A stretch of 64,000 nt of DNA from Paenibacillus sp. FSL H8-0537 (GCF_038051995.1 NZ_CP150290.1:1847501-1911500); one strand, 5' to 3'. Counted from the first letter of the stretch, positions 11,289-20,177 are shown. The notes: generated by a model from the letters alone, not told the origin. Made by a program: numbers and translations.

Positions 11289-11408
11289 GTTATCCCCTTA
11301 GCTCAGAAACGTGGGTCAGGAATTTGTAAGGTTGATGACCAATCTGAAGACAAGGTTCGCTTACCCTTAATGGAGGTGGCGAAGTGCGTTCTGAGCTAAG
11401 GGGATAAC
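11289..11408. repeat. 120-bp element with perfect 20-bp terminal inverted repeats
   Basis: The left end GTTATCCCCTTAGCTCAGAA (11289-11308) is exactly mirrored at 11389-11408. The ~80 bp inside has no plausible gene. The same terminal motif recurs at about ten sites in the window (around 13.6, 13.8, 18.7, 31.8, 31.9, 62.4, 62.6 and 63.1 kb). This is MITE-like in form; no transposase with these ends is visible. Confidence 0.7.
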
Positions 11409-11519
11409 CTCCAAAAGCAGAACAAAAGGGAACTGGTTTAGGATAAGGCGAGGCGAGAAGGCGAGCAGGCAAGCGGATTGCGCTTATAACGTGCAAAAAA
11501 ATGTGAGAAGTTGCCTCAA

Positions 11520-11615
11520 GGCCGCGTCCCGGGCTACCTGCGCCACCGTTTTGCCTTCTTTCTGGATCAGCCTTACGGTTTGAAGTTTGCATTCCTTGTC
11601 GTATTTTCTCGTCAT
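11520..11615 (-). pseudogene. IS3-family transposase OrfA fragment
   Basis: From the ATG at 11615 the frame reads MTRKYDKECKLQTVRLIQKE then GKTVAQVARD, the helix-turn-helix start of an IS3-group OrfA. The homology stops after ~32 codons and joins the repeat segment that also occurs at ~13.77 and 18.65 kb. OrfB and the terminal repeats are absent, so this is a dead remnant. Confidence 0.65.
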
Positions 11616-11685
11616 TATGGACACCTCGAGTTTAAATGCTTTTATTGTCGCACTCTCGGTTTTCCGTGTCCAATGTAAAGTCTAG

Positions 11686-11799
11686 CATCACACCGTCGAC
11701 GAACTGACGCTTGCTAAAATTGATGCGAATACGGAGTTTCTTTCCGAAGATGTACCGTTCGCTTTTAGTGATTACGATTTCGTATCCACAATTTCATAA
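11686..11799 (+). pseudogene. C-terminal fragment of an XkdM-like phage tail tube protein
   Basis: Thirty-seven codons follow an in-frame TAG at 11683 (VDELTLAKIDANTEFLSEDV then PFAFSDYDF) and end 20 bp before an XkdN-like gene. In PBSX-like phages the tail-tube gene xkdM directly precedes xkdN, and its C-terminus has this acidic and aromatic character. The assignment rests on position plus composition of a short tail. Confidence 0.45.
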
Positions 11800-11819
11800 A
11801 CAAACGGAGGATAACAACC

Positions 11820-12185
11820 ATGGGTAAACTTACGGTAGCAGAGCTTTTGCAGCGGAAAGAGACAATCAAAGGTCAGGGACAAGATGCGGTTACGCTGCAG
11901 GTCGAATCTCTGGCGGGAGAGATCGTGATTACGCAATTTCCTAATGAAATTCTTGGGGAAGCGATGAGCAAAGACAGTGGATCGGATGAATATGCGGTGC
12001 TTTACGGCGTAAGTGAACCCAATTTACGAGACAAGGAATTGCAGGCCGCCTTTGCTTGCACGGAGCCAACGGATATCGTCAATATGCTGTTTAAGCTAGG
12101 CGAGATTAAAGCGATCGCAGCCGAATTGATGAAATTGAGCGGTTACGGCGGTAGATCGGTCAAACGAGTGGACGAAACGCTATAA
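11820..12185 (+). CDS. Phage tail assembly chaperone, XkdN-like
   Basis: The protein has 121 residues with ACGGAGGATAAC ending just before the ATG. It resembles the XkdN/YqbN family of myovirus-like defective phages (LTVAELLQRKETI at the start, then VTLQVESLAGEIVITQFPN, and the EPTDIVNMLFKLGEIKAIA core). These proteins chaperone the tape-measure protein during tail assembly. No portal, sheath or tape-measure gene is nearby, so this is a prophage relic. The -1 frame remains open past the stop (12155-12331) and encodes the usual second chaperone segment. Confidence 0.75.
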   Translation: MGKLTVAELLQRKETIKGQGQDAVTLQVESLAGEIVITQFPNEILGEAMSKDSGSDEYAVLYGVSEPNLRDKELQAAFACTEPTDIVNMLFKLGEIKAIAAELMKLSGYGGRSVKRVDETL

Positions 12186-12331
12186 AACTAATCAAGAGTG
12201 GTGAAGAGGATTTCTACTTCCTTCGCCACTACATTCAGCGGGGGTTTCAACCAGAGTATTTGCTTGGACTTGATTATTACACGAAGCGGTTGTTTATGGC
12301 GTCAATGCAAATTGAAATCGGTATGAATTAA
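12155..12331 (+). other. -1 frame extension of the tail assembly chaperone
   Basis: In the -1 frame relative to XkdN, codons are open from 12155 to the TAA at 12329 and read KLIKSGEEDFYFLRHYIQRG then FQPEYLLGLDYYTKRLF. This matches the short ORF that follows tail chaperone genes and is typically made as a frameshift fusion. No start codon with a ribosome site precedes it. Any shift must occur between 12155 and 12183. No perfect X-XXY-YYZ slippery heptamer was found there. Confidence 0.5.
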
Positions 12332-12338
12332 ACTAGGT

Positions 12339-13141
12339 ATGAATGGATTCAAAAAGAGTTTTTCTATGGTTCTTGCTGTTGGCTTAGTCACAACGTCCCT
12401 TGCTGCTACTGGTTTCGCTGCTGAGAAATCTAACACTCAATCAACTCAAACTTCAAGAAATCTTTACACAGCTAACAATGAGTTTCTCGGCACTGTTTCC
12501 ACTAATACTACTATTACACTTAGTAAAGAAGTCCAAGATACTCTTTTTACTGTAACAAAAACTGACGATTATACATTAAAACCAAAATATAGTAGCATTA
12601 AAGAGTCCAAACTGAGTTTGCGAATGGTACTGAAACAAAGAACTATCGGTTAACAAAAAACAAAGAAATTTATGTTGACGGTGAGTTGTTGGAAACAGGT
12701 GAAGCAAATAGCAACGCCATTAGTGGTGGAATTGCAGCATTGAATGCTACAGGCGGTGTAGCTGCATATTCCCACTATTATAGTACTAGCGATTACAAGA
12801 AATTTACTTTTGCGACGTACAGCGATGTTGATTTTGCCGCTGATCCTGATAATCTGAAGGCTTCAGGATCTCATGTAACTAAAACGGTTGCTCCTACAGT
12901 TCTATTCTTTGAGGCAGCACGCTCTAATATTGATATGTTTTCAAATGATTACACAGCCTATCAAGCTGCTCTAGCCTCGTTAGCAGTTGCTTTAGGAGCA
13001 GCAATTGTTACGTGGTCGACCGTCATTGGTGCTATTGCTGGTGGTGCAGCAGCTTCGGCAGCTGCTGGTATCGCAATTGATCAATTTAATAGTATGGAAA
13101 ATCATATTGGGCAAGCTTATGGTTATGTTAATAACATGTAA
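12339..13141 (+). pseudogene. Frameshifted secreted bacteriocin-like protein
   Basis: The first frame (12339-12653) encodes a signal peptide (FKKSFSMVLAVGLVTTSLAA, cleavage near GFAAEK) and ~70 residues. The second (from ~12615 to 13141) continues smoothly (EFANGTETKNYRLTKNKEIY, VDGELLETGEANSNAISGG) and ends in a hydrophobic Ala/Gly-rich segment (LASLAVALGAAIVTW, AIAGGAAASAAAGIA). One missing base near 12615 would join them into ~267 residues. A secreted protein with an Ala/Gly-rich membrane-active tail followed by a small membrane protein suggests a large bacteriocin with immunity, possibly of the geobacillin-26 kind. That link is a guess from memory. Confidence 0.45.
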
Positions 13142-13230
13142 TACGCTAAAATATTAATGTTAGGATTTGACAGTTGTGAAATTTTCATAGCTATCAAGTC
13201 CTTATTCCATTTTGGAGAGGATTTTGTGTT

Positions 13231-13485
13231 ATGATTTATGTTTTTGCAGTATTAGTCGTTGTGTTTATCGACATACTAATTATTTATAGGTTGCTTAAGT
13301 ATAAAAATGATGATTACAAAAAGTACAGAAAAGAGAATTTAGGTCTGATTTTTTCAGGAACAGTGGTTTTGGTAATAACCAAAATTCCATCTTTATACTT
13401 GTTTATTCTCCTGGGAATAAACGCACTCTTGTTCATAACTGTATTAAGTAAATTTCAAAATAACCATGAACGGAGAACTGATTAA
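13231..13485 (+). CDS. Small three-helix membrane protein, possible immunity protein
   Basis: The protein has 84 residues with GGAGAGG 10 bp before the ATG. There are three hydrophobic segments: residues ~1-20 (IYVFAVLVVVFIDILIIY), ~38-55 and ~58-75 (YLFILLGINALLFITVL). A basic loop (KYKNDDYKKYRKE) separates the first two. It follows the bacteriocin-like gene by 89 bp in the same orientation. Small multi-helix proteins in this position often give self-immunity, but no family is recognised. Confidence 0.5.
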   Translation: MIYVFAVLVVVFIDILIIYRLLKYKNDDYKKYRKENLGLIFSGTVVLVITKIPSLYLFILLGINALLFITVLSKFQNNHERRTD

Positions 13486-13860
13486 TTAAGTGAAGCTTGT
13501 ATTCTTCAATTTAATGTTGTATAAAAAGATTCGACCACATCCAGACCGTAATTCATTCCATATTGCTGTATGAGTTCTGCTATAGCGGATATGCTTCCAA
13601 CGATTCTTTTATTGACGATGCAGGAGGCTGCACATGTTATGAGCTGAAGGGATAACCTCCAAAAGCACAACAAAAGGGAGCAGGTTTGGAGATAAGGAGA
13701 GGAGAGATGAGGTGAGGCGAGAGGGGGGCGGCAAGGGGATTGCGCTTATAACGTGCAACAAAATGCGAGAAGTTGCCCCAAGGCCGCATCCCGCATTTTT
13801 TAATTATTTTCTGAGCAAGGGGATGCTCTGCCCCAAAACGTCATTAAGTATGGTCAAACC
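13486..13860. other. Gene-free mosaic of repeat fragments
   Basis: This stretch holds a diverged spoVR middle fragment (13530-13600), a degenerate copy of the 20-bp family motif (13637-13657), a purine-rich segment shared with 11409-11545, and the start of the 739-bp segment duplicated at 18641. No intact gene is visible. Confidence 0.6.
13530..13600 (-). pseudogene. Diverged internal spoVR fragment
   Basis: On the minus strand ~22 codons (SISAIAELIQQYGMNYGLDV) align with [20 protein letters not shown] of the intact SpoVR (DNA 19731-19800). Identity is clearly lower than in the adjacent 739-bp duplicate, and gene order is wrong (a middle segment lying beyond the C-terminus). It must therefore come from a separate event or another paralogue. 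Confidence 0.5.
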
Positions 13861-14498
13861 TTAAACAAACTTACGGCTCGTTTTTTTGCCGTCGCAGCTG
13901 AAAACGATTTTTTTGTCCTCGACGACGGTTTCGAGATGGACGGATTTGCCCCAGAGATAGACGACATGCGGCAGCGTACGCTCGACATATTTCAGATCAA
14001 GCTCCATGCCTTCATATTTATTCAGCAAGTACAGCTCACCTACACGGTTGAAAACGCCCTCTGTCACGAATAGGCTGGGGAAGCCGCCGTTCACTTTGGA
14101 ATAAACAAGCTGGTCGCGGATGTTTTCCCACGATTTATCGGTTATTTTCCACTCGGGCCCTTTCTTCTCGAAAATATACATGTCCAGATCCTTGACCAAA
14201 TCTATGGTTAAATAATTGCGGAGAAATGAAATGTCTGAATCGAGCTCGCGTACCTCGAACATTTTTTCTCGGCCCTTGCCCGGTACGCGCCCGAAGCGCC
14301 GCTGCTCCTCTACCGTCGGCTTATCCCAACGCTTCTCAATATCCTCGAAAATTTTCAGCCCCAAATAATAAGGATTCAGCGTGTGCCGTGAGGGTACACG
14401 ACGGAGGAGTTCAGCTTGGCAAATTCAATCGTTTCCTCGCTCGTCAGGTCAAGCTCGCGAATAATGCGCTGATGCCAGTAGGACGTCCAGCCTTCGTT
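13760..14498 (-). repeat. Left copy of a 739-bp duplication of the spoVR 3' end
   Basis: This segment matches 18641-19379 almost base for base with scattered substitutions. It includes the terminator hairpin, a copy of the 20-bp family motif (13809-13824, one base deleted) and the spoVR C-terminal codons. Homology ends abruptly at 14498, where AT-rich DNA begins. Confidence 0.85.
13861..14498 (-). pseudogene. Truncated spoVR copy (C-terminal ~210 codons)
   Basis: The frame from 14364 to 13861 is ~95% identical to the C-terminus of the intact SpoVR. Further upstream (14365-14498) the match continues but a one-base deletion near 14395 (GGGTACACGACGG against GGGTACGACGACCG) breaks the frame. 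It has no start signal and is not expected to make a functional protein. Its position, with the recombinase-bearing insert between it and intact spoVR, suggests it is the displaced original 3' end. Confidence 0.8.
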
Positions 14499-14597
14499 AC
14501 GCTAAGGTGCATCACTATATACTACTATCTAAAAATTAAAACAAGAATAAAAATCGTATATTTGGTATAATCTGATACTAAGGTATTATGAAGTGGG

Positions 14598-15308
14598 GTG
14601 TGCAGTTTGGACTCGAAAAAGAGCTTGATCATGTACCAAGAGTTACATAAAAAATTTAAAGCAAACTTTACAAAATCGTTGGACAGTGAGACTGAACTTC
14701 TAACACGCGTAGAACTAAAGTCCAGATCGTTTGCGATATTGGGTCAAATTATTCGTCAAGATCGATCTCTTGACACTCATCAAAAGGAAATAATTGCGGT
14801 TTTTGATGAGCTTTTTTCAGATGTATCGATTGGCACTTATTTTGCTGCTTGTTCTTTGGAGAACCCAGCCAAAATCCAGCTTAGGCGTGTACTCGAACTA
14901 GGGATAGCGGTTGTCTTCCTTTGGGATATGCCGCATTTTTTTTGGGGTTGGAAAAATCACGATAACGATTTAAACTTTAATGATATGTTAGAGCATTTCT
15001 CGAAGGATGGATATAGATCTTATATTAAATCAGTCAACACTGATTATAATAATGAAGATATTTTGCAATTTAAGGATGCAAAGAGGCTTTACAGGATTTT
15101 AAGTAATACTGTGCATGGTAAAATAACCACATTCGAGTCGAATTTACCAAAACGCTATTCGCACCAAGAGGAGGATTGGCGTGCTTTCCTCCAAATGGCA
15201 GAAGAGGTTGAAGATATAGTCCTTGAATTATGGAAAAAAAGACTCAACGAATATTTTCCTGAGCTTTACACTCAGTTGCCGGCGCTGATAACAATGAATA
15301 GTAGGTGA
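14598..15308 (+). CDS. Uncharacterised alpha-helical protein, HEPN-like (first gene of two)
   Basis: The protein has ~236 residues and is not recognised. It appears all-helical, with LRRVLELGIAVVFLWDMPHF, a tryptophan-rich FFWGWKNHD, and RILSNTVHGKI near residue 170. The last gives an Arg-x6-His spacing within the loose HEPN RNase pattern Rx4-6H, but that is weak evidence. GTG at 14598 is the listed start; TTG at 14607, 8 bp after GGGG, is an alternative. The DNA is more AT-rich than its surroundings. The next gene's ribosome site overlaps this stop, so the pair is translationally linked. Confidence 0.6.
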   Translation: MCSLDSKKSLIMYQELHKKFKANFTKSLDSETELLTRVELKSRSFAILGQIIRQDRSLDTHQKEIIAVFDELFSDVSIGTYFAACSLENPAKIQLRRVLELGIAVVFLWDMPHFFWGWKNHDNDLNFNDMLEHFSKDGYRSYIKSVNTDYNNEDILQFKDAKRLYRILSNTVHGKITTFESNLPKRYSHQEEDWRAFLQMAEEVEDIVLELWKKRLNEYFPELYTQLPALITMNSR

Positions 15309-15312
15309 AGGA

Positions 15313-17052
15313 ATGGACACTACAGTAAGGGATTCTGACTTACTTCAAGCTGCACGAATGGAGGACCTGGTGTATGACCAAATTAATCATTTAACTGTCC
15401 TCGGGGATTTTGAAAGAAAAATAGTAGACACCTTAAAGCAAAGTGGAGCACACCTGTTAATGGGGGCACGTGGTGTTGGAAAGTCTATGTTATTGAAGCA
15501 AGCAGAAATCGAATTAGATAATGAATTTGCAGCAAGTCGTAAACTAGCTGTATATGTGTCCTTTAAGACAAGTACATTACTGGAGGGCGTAAAAGCAGAG
15601 GAAAGAGATGCATTTCAAGTCTGGGTCGGAGCTAAAGTTCTCCAGGCTCTTCATGACAAGTTAACCCAATTAAATTTGATTGGTCATGAAGGCAGTACAG
15701 ACCCGTATTACCGGATATTTGGTATTAAGTCGGCACAAGGGACTAAAACAATGCTGCAAGAAAAAATCCACCAACTGCAAAAATTGGCAATTGCTTCGGA
15801 CAAGGATAAATTAATAAACGATATCGGTAGTAACTTCTTGGATAGGGTTAACGACGTTAGTTTTGTAAACGAAATAATCAGGGACGTATTAGGTGAGTTT
15901 AATATTCAAAAATTAATCTTCTTGTTTGATGAAGCCGCCCATACATTTATTCCTGCTCAGCAAGAAATATTTTTTGAAATTTTTAAATTGATACATGGTG
16001 GACCTATTGCTGTTAAAGCCGCAGTATATCCAAGCGTCACATCATACGGTAGAAATTTTGAAGTTGGTCACGACGCATATGTTTTACAAATGGATAGATA
16101 CGAAACAGGTGAATCAGGACGGAAAAATAACAGAAAACTCTTTAGAGATCTTTTGGACAAGCGGTTGCCTCAACAAAGTCAACTTAGAAAAAAAATATAT
16201 CAAAGAGGCGAAGTCTTAGATCAATGTATCGACTTGTCAACGGGAAATCCAAGAGCGTTCTTACACTTGTTAGTGAGAAGTTTGGATAAAGGCTTTACGG
16301 AACGTGCTTTGTTATTATCGACCCAAGAGTTTATTGATCAGGAATTATTACCTTATCATAATAGCCTTACAAAACGCCTACCGAAGTATTCTAATCATAT
16401 TAAAATCGGAATTGAATTATTACGATCGTATATAGTGCCTGAAATTAGAGAGAAGAACTTGCGTGAAAGAAAAAATAAATATCAGTCTGCATTCTTTACA
16501 TTTCCAAGGGACATCTCTCCTAATTTAAAGCTTGCACTGGACATCTTATGTTATTCTGGTGTATTAAACAACAAGGGAACTGTAAAAATCGCTGATAGAA
16601 AAACCGGACTTAGATATATGGTGCATTTAGCTTTACTTACTACAGAAAAAGCCTTCTCCTCTTCTAATATCAGTGAGTCTCTAGGAAGCATTAGTTTAAC
16701 TGACTATCGAGAATTTAGCTCAAATGATTCTTCAATTGAGGGTTACCTTCAACAACTGAAGAGTTTATCTGATAAATGTGCAGGTTGCAACAGGGATTTA
16801 CCTCCTAATGCTAAGTTTTGTTCTGAGTGCGGAAGAAGAGTCGAAAACACGTCGATTATAAGTAGTTTGTTGGACGAGTCAGTAAATAAGTTACCGATTG
16901 CAACACATCTAATAAAAAAAATTCTTCCTCATCACCCTCGCGTAGGGGATATTATCCAGACCTCACGTGAAGAACTTATGTCAATAAAGTATATTAAAGA
17001 AGTTCGGTCCAGAATTATCAAGAATGCAGCGGATGAATTTGTATCTGGGTAG
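15313..17052 (+). CDS. P-loop ATPase with C-terminal zinc ribbon (second gene of two)
   Basis: The protein has 579 residues. Walker A is GARGVGKSM (~53-61) and Walker B is LIFLFDEAAH (~200), in an ORC/STAND-like AAA arrangement. A helical central region follows, and near residues 489-511 sits a four-cysteine zinc ribbon (CAGCNRD ... FCSECGRR). AGGTGAAGG overlaps the upstream stop, 4 bp before the ATG. It closes with a strong terminator. An ATPase coupled to a small HEPN-like partner in a mobile element is a common format for abortive-infection defence modules. That role is inferred, and no named system matched. Confidence 0.7.
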   Translation: MDTTVRDSDLLQAARMEDLVYDQINHLTVLGDFERKIVDTLKQSGAHLLMGARGVGKSMLLKQAEIELDNEFAASRKLAVYVSFKTSTLLEGVKAEERDAFQVWVGAKVLQALHDKLTQLNLIGHEGSTDPYYRIFGIKSAQGTKTMLQEKIHQLQKLAIASDKDKLINDIGSNFLDRVNDVSFVNEIIRDVLGEFNIQKLIFLFDEAAHTFIPAQQEIFFEIFKLIHGGPIAVKAAVYPSVTSYGRNFEVGHDAYVLQMDRYETGESGRKNNRKLFRDLLDKRLPQQSQLRKKIYQRGEVLDQCIDLSTGNPRAFLHLLVRSLDKGFTERALLLSTQEFIDQELLPYHNSLTKRLPKYSNHIKIGIELLRSYIVPEIREKNLRERKNKYQSAFFTFPRDISPNLKLALDILCYSGVLNNKGTVKIADRKTGLRYMVHLALLTTEKAFSSSNISESLGSISLTDYREFSSNDSSIEGYLQQLKSLSDKCAGCNRDLPPNAKFCSECGRRVENTSIISSLLDESVNKLPIATHLIKKILPHHPRVGDIIQTSREELMSIKYIKEVRSRIIKNAADEFVSG

Positions 17053-17070
17053 TGGCATGATTAGTTTTGT

Positions 17071-17115
17071 AAAAGTGTTGATGAACCCATGTGCTGGGTT
17101 CATCAACACTTTTTG
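17071..17115 (+). terminator. Terminator of the two-gene module
   Basis: AAAGTGTTGATGAACCCA pairs perfectly with TGGGTTCATCAACACTTT, with T5 after it. Confidence 0.93.
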
Positions 17116-17227
17116 TGCTCAAAAATTTGAAGAACGAAGTAATAGGTAATGCCTAATAACCGAGAAACGTTTACTAACCTAAAATCCTACATATAATGGT
17201 GAATACAGGAATCGGATAAACCCCATG

Positions 17228-17340
17228 GGACAAGCACTTTCTGGACGATTCGTCTCGGTGAAGCGGTAGTCTTCGGATCGGACGACTATCGTTTCACCGA
17301 GATTTTGAGACAGGACTACCCAAAAACCGAGAACTTGTCC
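17228..17340. other. Large nested inverted repeat beside the recombinase remnant
   Basis: The inner hairpin 17253-17302 has arms TCTCGGTGAAGCGGTAGTC and GACTATCGTTTCACCGAGA, with two mismatches. An outer GGACAAG (17228-17234) pairs with CTTGTCC (17334-17340). It lies exactly at the 3' end of the decayed recombinase. There is no T-run, so termination is unlikely. A recombination site or the foot of a former element are alternatives. Confidence 0.5.
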
Positions 17341-18600
17341 TATATCAAAATGGCTAACTGATGGTTGCTCAAACATGGATGCTTCGTGTCTTGCTTCACC
17401 AGATAGGTGATCATCTTGAAGATATCATGATCGTGGCTATCTCCGCTCAAGAGGCTTATGGATTTAATTTTGCAAGTGATGGATTCAGGGTTGCCCTCAA
17501 CTAGCTCTAGGTAGTTATCGATCTTATTCAGTCGGTCAAGTTTGGTTTTTAGATCGCTAAGTCGCTTATGCATGTGCTGCTGTTGCATCGACAATATACG
17601 AACCAATCTAGTGTTGTTATCGTGTGTCTCAAGGTCAGGTACTAATGCAGCACGTTGCCGAGCTCGACCCATAGCAATTTCGAGCAGTTGATTCATATAC
17701 TCAATATCGGAGTTCGTTCTAACTAATCGTTCAGCGAGCATTTCAGTGTACACGAGTGAGCTAACGGACTTTAGATTTTATATTTTCGGATTACTCACAA
17801 TAGCATTTATAACGGAATGTATTTGATTAGCCCCTACCTTGTAATTGCAGGACGTACAGCAGGACCATCGAATACCATACTGCTGGTTTCGTTTCTTATC
17901 AAATGTACTCTGATCTTTGCAGCGCAACAGTGTATCACAAACAGAGCAGGATAACAGATTGCTGAGAAGGAAGCTGGTTTTGTACATTTTGGGACTTAAC
18001 TCACCAGAATTACGTTGCTCATAGTGTTTGCGGTAAAATTCGTAAACACGATGTGCAATCTTTTTCTCGTCTTCGCTTTGCGAGAAAGTCTTGATCGATT
18101 TGATCATAGTAATAGCCGAAGGGCTCTTTGCCACCTAGCCACTTACCTTCATTCAGGATGATCTTGGCAGTATCTCAAGTACGCTTTCGGGTGTTATCGA
18201 CTTGAATTCGGATGTGCTGTCTTTAATTAAATCCACAATGAAATCGCCGGAGTCATATAAGCTTTCGGTACTGCTGATAACAACTGGGATGGCACAACTC
18301 GCTACTATCATTCGAACTCGTTGATGTTCCACTGGATTACGAGTATTTCGGTCATGGTGATTAACGACTACGAAGTCGAATTTTCGATCAATCGCGTCTT
18401 ATAATAACGAAAGGATTCCTTCGCGTTCGTGAGCTCCGCTTTCCTTCGTGATACACCGGAATCTTCATATTCAAATACAATCTCGCAATTGTATTTCTTA
18501 GCAAATTCATTTGCTATTGTTCGCGGGGCTCTCATCGTTTGTTTATCCGTTGAATGGCGACCGTAAAAGGTGCCTTTCATACCTGGCTGGATGAGAATAG
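17340..18600 (-). pseudogene. Large serine recombinase, decayed
   Basis: Pieces of one ~400-residue recombinase lie in several frames. The N-terminal resolvase domain near 18580 (KGTFYGRHSTDKQ with the catalytic Ser, NEFAKKYNCEIVFEYEDSGV) continues after a shift as FDFVVVNHHDRNTRNPVEHQ then WLGGKEPFGYYYDQI. A recombinase zinc beta-ribbon at 17778-18134 (LLSCSVCDTLLRCKDQ, CCTSCNYKVG) and a coiled-coil tail at 17340-17753 follow. At least three frameshifts or stops make it non-functional. It probably inserted the 14.5-18.6 kb segment next to spoVR. Confidence 0.85.
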
Positions 18601-18640
18601 CTAATGGAAGCATGACCTAACACCATATTAAAAAGCAGAA

Positions 18641-18683
18641 AAAATACGAGAAGTTGCCTCAAGGCCGCTTCCCGCATTTTTTT
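18641..18683 (-). terminator. spoVR terminator hairpin (bidirectional)
   Basis: On the minus strand AAAATGCGGGAAG pairs over 13 bp (two G-U) with CTTCTCGTATTTT, with T-runs on both strands. The same hairpin is present in the left duplicate at 13760-13800. Confidence 0.75.
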
Positions 18684-19379
18684 AATTATTTTCTGAGCTA
18701 AGGGGATATTCCCCAAAATGTCATTAAGTATGGTCAAACCTTAAACAAACTTACGGCTCGTTTTTTTGCCGTCGCAGCTGAACACGATTTTTTTGTCCTC
18801 GACGACGGTTTCGAGATGGACGGATTTGCCCCAGAGATGGACGACATGCGGCAGCGTGCGCTCGACATATTTCAGATCAAGCTCCATGCCTTCATATTTG
18901 TGCAGCAGATACAGCTCGCCTACACGGTTGAAATCGCCATCTGTAACGAATAGGCTGGGGAAGCCGCCGTTCACTTTGGAATAAACAAGCTGGTCGCGGA
19001 TGTTTTCCCATGATTTATCGGTTATTTTCCACTCGGGCCCCTTCTTCTCGAAAACATACAGGTCCAACTCCTTGACCAAATCCTTGGTCAAATAATTGCG
19101 GAGAAACGAAATATCTGAATCGAGCTCGCGTACCTCGAACATTTTTTCCCGGCCCTTGCCCGGCACGCGCCCGAAGCGCCGCTGCTCCTCTACTGTCGGC
19201 TTATCCCAACGCTTCTCAATATCCTCGAAAATTTTCAGTCCTAAATAATACGGATTCAGCGTGTGCCGGGAGGGTACGACGACCGAGGAATTCAGCTTGG
19301 CGAATTCAATCGTTTCCTCGCTTGTAAGGTCCAGCTCGCGAATAATGCGCTGATGCCAGTATGACGCCCAGCCCTCGTT
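18641..19379 (-). repeat. Right copy of the 739-bp spoVR 3'-end duplication
   Basis: Counterpart of 13760-14498. Here it forms the intact end of spoVR plus its downstream terminator and a copy of the 20-bp family motif (TTCTGAGCTAAGGGGAT at 18691-18707). Confidence 0.85.
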
Positions 19380-20177
19380 CATAATTTTCGTTTCCAGTTG
19401 CGGCCAGAAATACAGCATTTCATCGCGCATCATTGACATAATATCGCGCTGCCAGTCCGTAAGCAGGGGCGAATATTCCTCGATAAACCAGATCAAATCC
19501 TTTTCCGGCGCTGGTGGGAAATGCTTTGGCGGTGGCGTTTGATCCTGATGCTGTGCATCATTCGGGTCAAGTCCCCATAAATCCTCATATTCGGATGGGG
19601 TCGCCGTGTTGACAGAGCGGTTCTGCTCCGTCGTCAGCATTTCAATATAGCGGGTTTTATCGAGCTGGTATGGCTTAATAATAGCCGAGTCCACATGCTC
19701 CTGAATGGCAAGCACAGCATCGATAAATTTCTCGACCGCTTCCAGGCCGTAATCCATTTCATACTGCTGAATGCGTTCTGCTGTAGCGGACATGCTTTCG
19801 ACCATATTGCGGTTTGAGGTACTGAAACGGGCGTTATTTTTGAAAAAATCACAATGGGCGAGAACGTGCGCGACGATCAGCTTGTTCTGAATAAGTGAAT
19901 TGCCCTGCAGCAGGAAGGCATAGCAGGGGTTAGAGTTAATAACGAGCTCGTAAATTTTACTAAGTCCAAAATCATACTGCAGCTTCATTTTGTTGAAGGT
20001 TTTCCCAAAGCTCCAGTGGCTGTAGCGCGTCGGCATGCCATAAGCGCCAAACGTATAAATAATGTCGGCTGGGCAAATCTCATACCTCATCGGGTAGAAA
20101 TCGAGGCCAAAGCCTTGAGCGATTTCCGTAATTTCATCGATGGACCGCTCCAATGCGCGGATCTCATCCTGGTTCAT
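18741..20177 (-). CDS. spoVR: SpoVR family stage V sporulation protein R
   Basis: The protein has 478 residues, full length for the family (YcgB in enterics). It runs from [20 protein letters not shown] to the conserved C-terminal [20 protein letters not shown]. In Bacillus, SpoVR affects spore cortex formation; its biochemical activity is unknown. The ATG at 20177 follows GGGGGG by 7 bp. SpoVR works genetically with YhbH and the kinase PrkA. YhbH is encoded at 58.7-59.8 kb here, not adjacent. A second, broken 3' copy lies at 13.8-14.5 kb. Confidence 0.95.
   Translation of the reverse strand: MNQDEIRALERSIDEITEIAQGFGLDFYPMRYEICPADIIYTFGAYGMPTRYSHWSFGKTFNKMKLQYDFGLSKIYELVINSNPCYAFLLQGNSLIQNKLIVAHVLAHCDFFKNNARFSTSNRNMVESMSATAERIQQYEMDYGLEAVEKFIDAVLAIQEHVDSAIIKPYQLDKTRYIEMLTTEQNRSVNTATPSEYEDLWGLDPNDAQHQDQTPPPKHFPPAPEKDLIWFIEEYSPLLTDWQRDIMSMMRDEMLYFWPQLETKIMNEGWASYWHQRIIRELDLTSEETIEFAKLNSSVVVPSRHTLNPYYLGLKIFEDIEKRWDKPTVEEQRRFGRVPGKGREKMFEVRELDSDISFLRNYLTKDLVKELDLYVFEKKGPEWKITDKSWENIRDQLVYSKVNGGFPSLFVTDGDFNRVGELYLLHKYEGMELDLKYVERTLPHVVHLWGKSVHLETVVEDKKIVFSCDGKKTSRKFV

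Noticed and set aside
11290..11592. 100-codon minus-strand ORF
   Set aside because: It is a shifted frame running through the IS3 OrfA fragment and the inverted-repeat element.
13861..14364. An intact second sporulation gene
   Set aside because: It is a 3' fragment of spoVR with a frameshift just upstream and no start signal.
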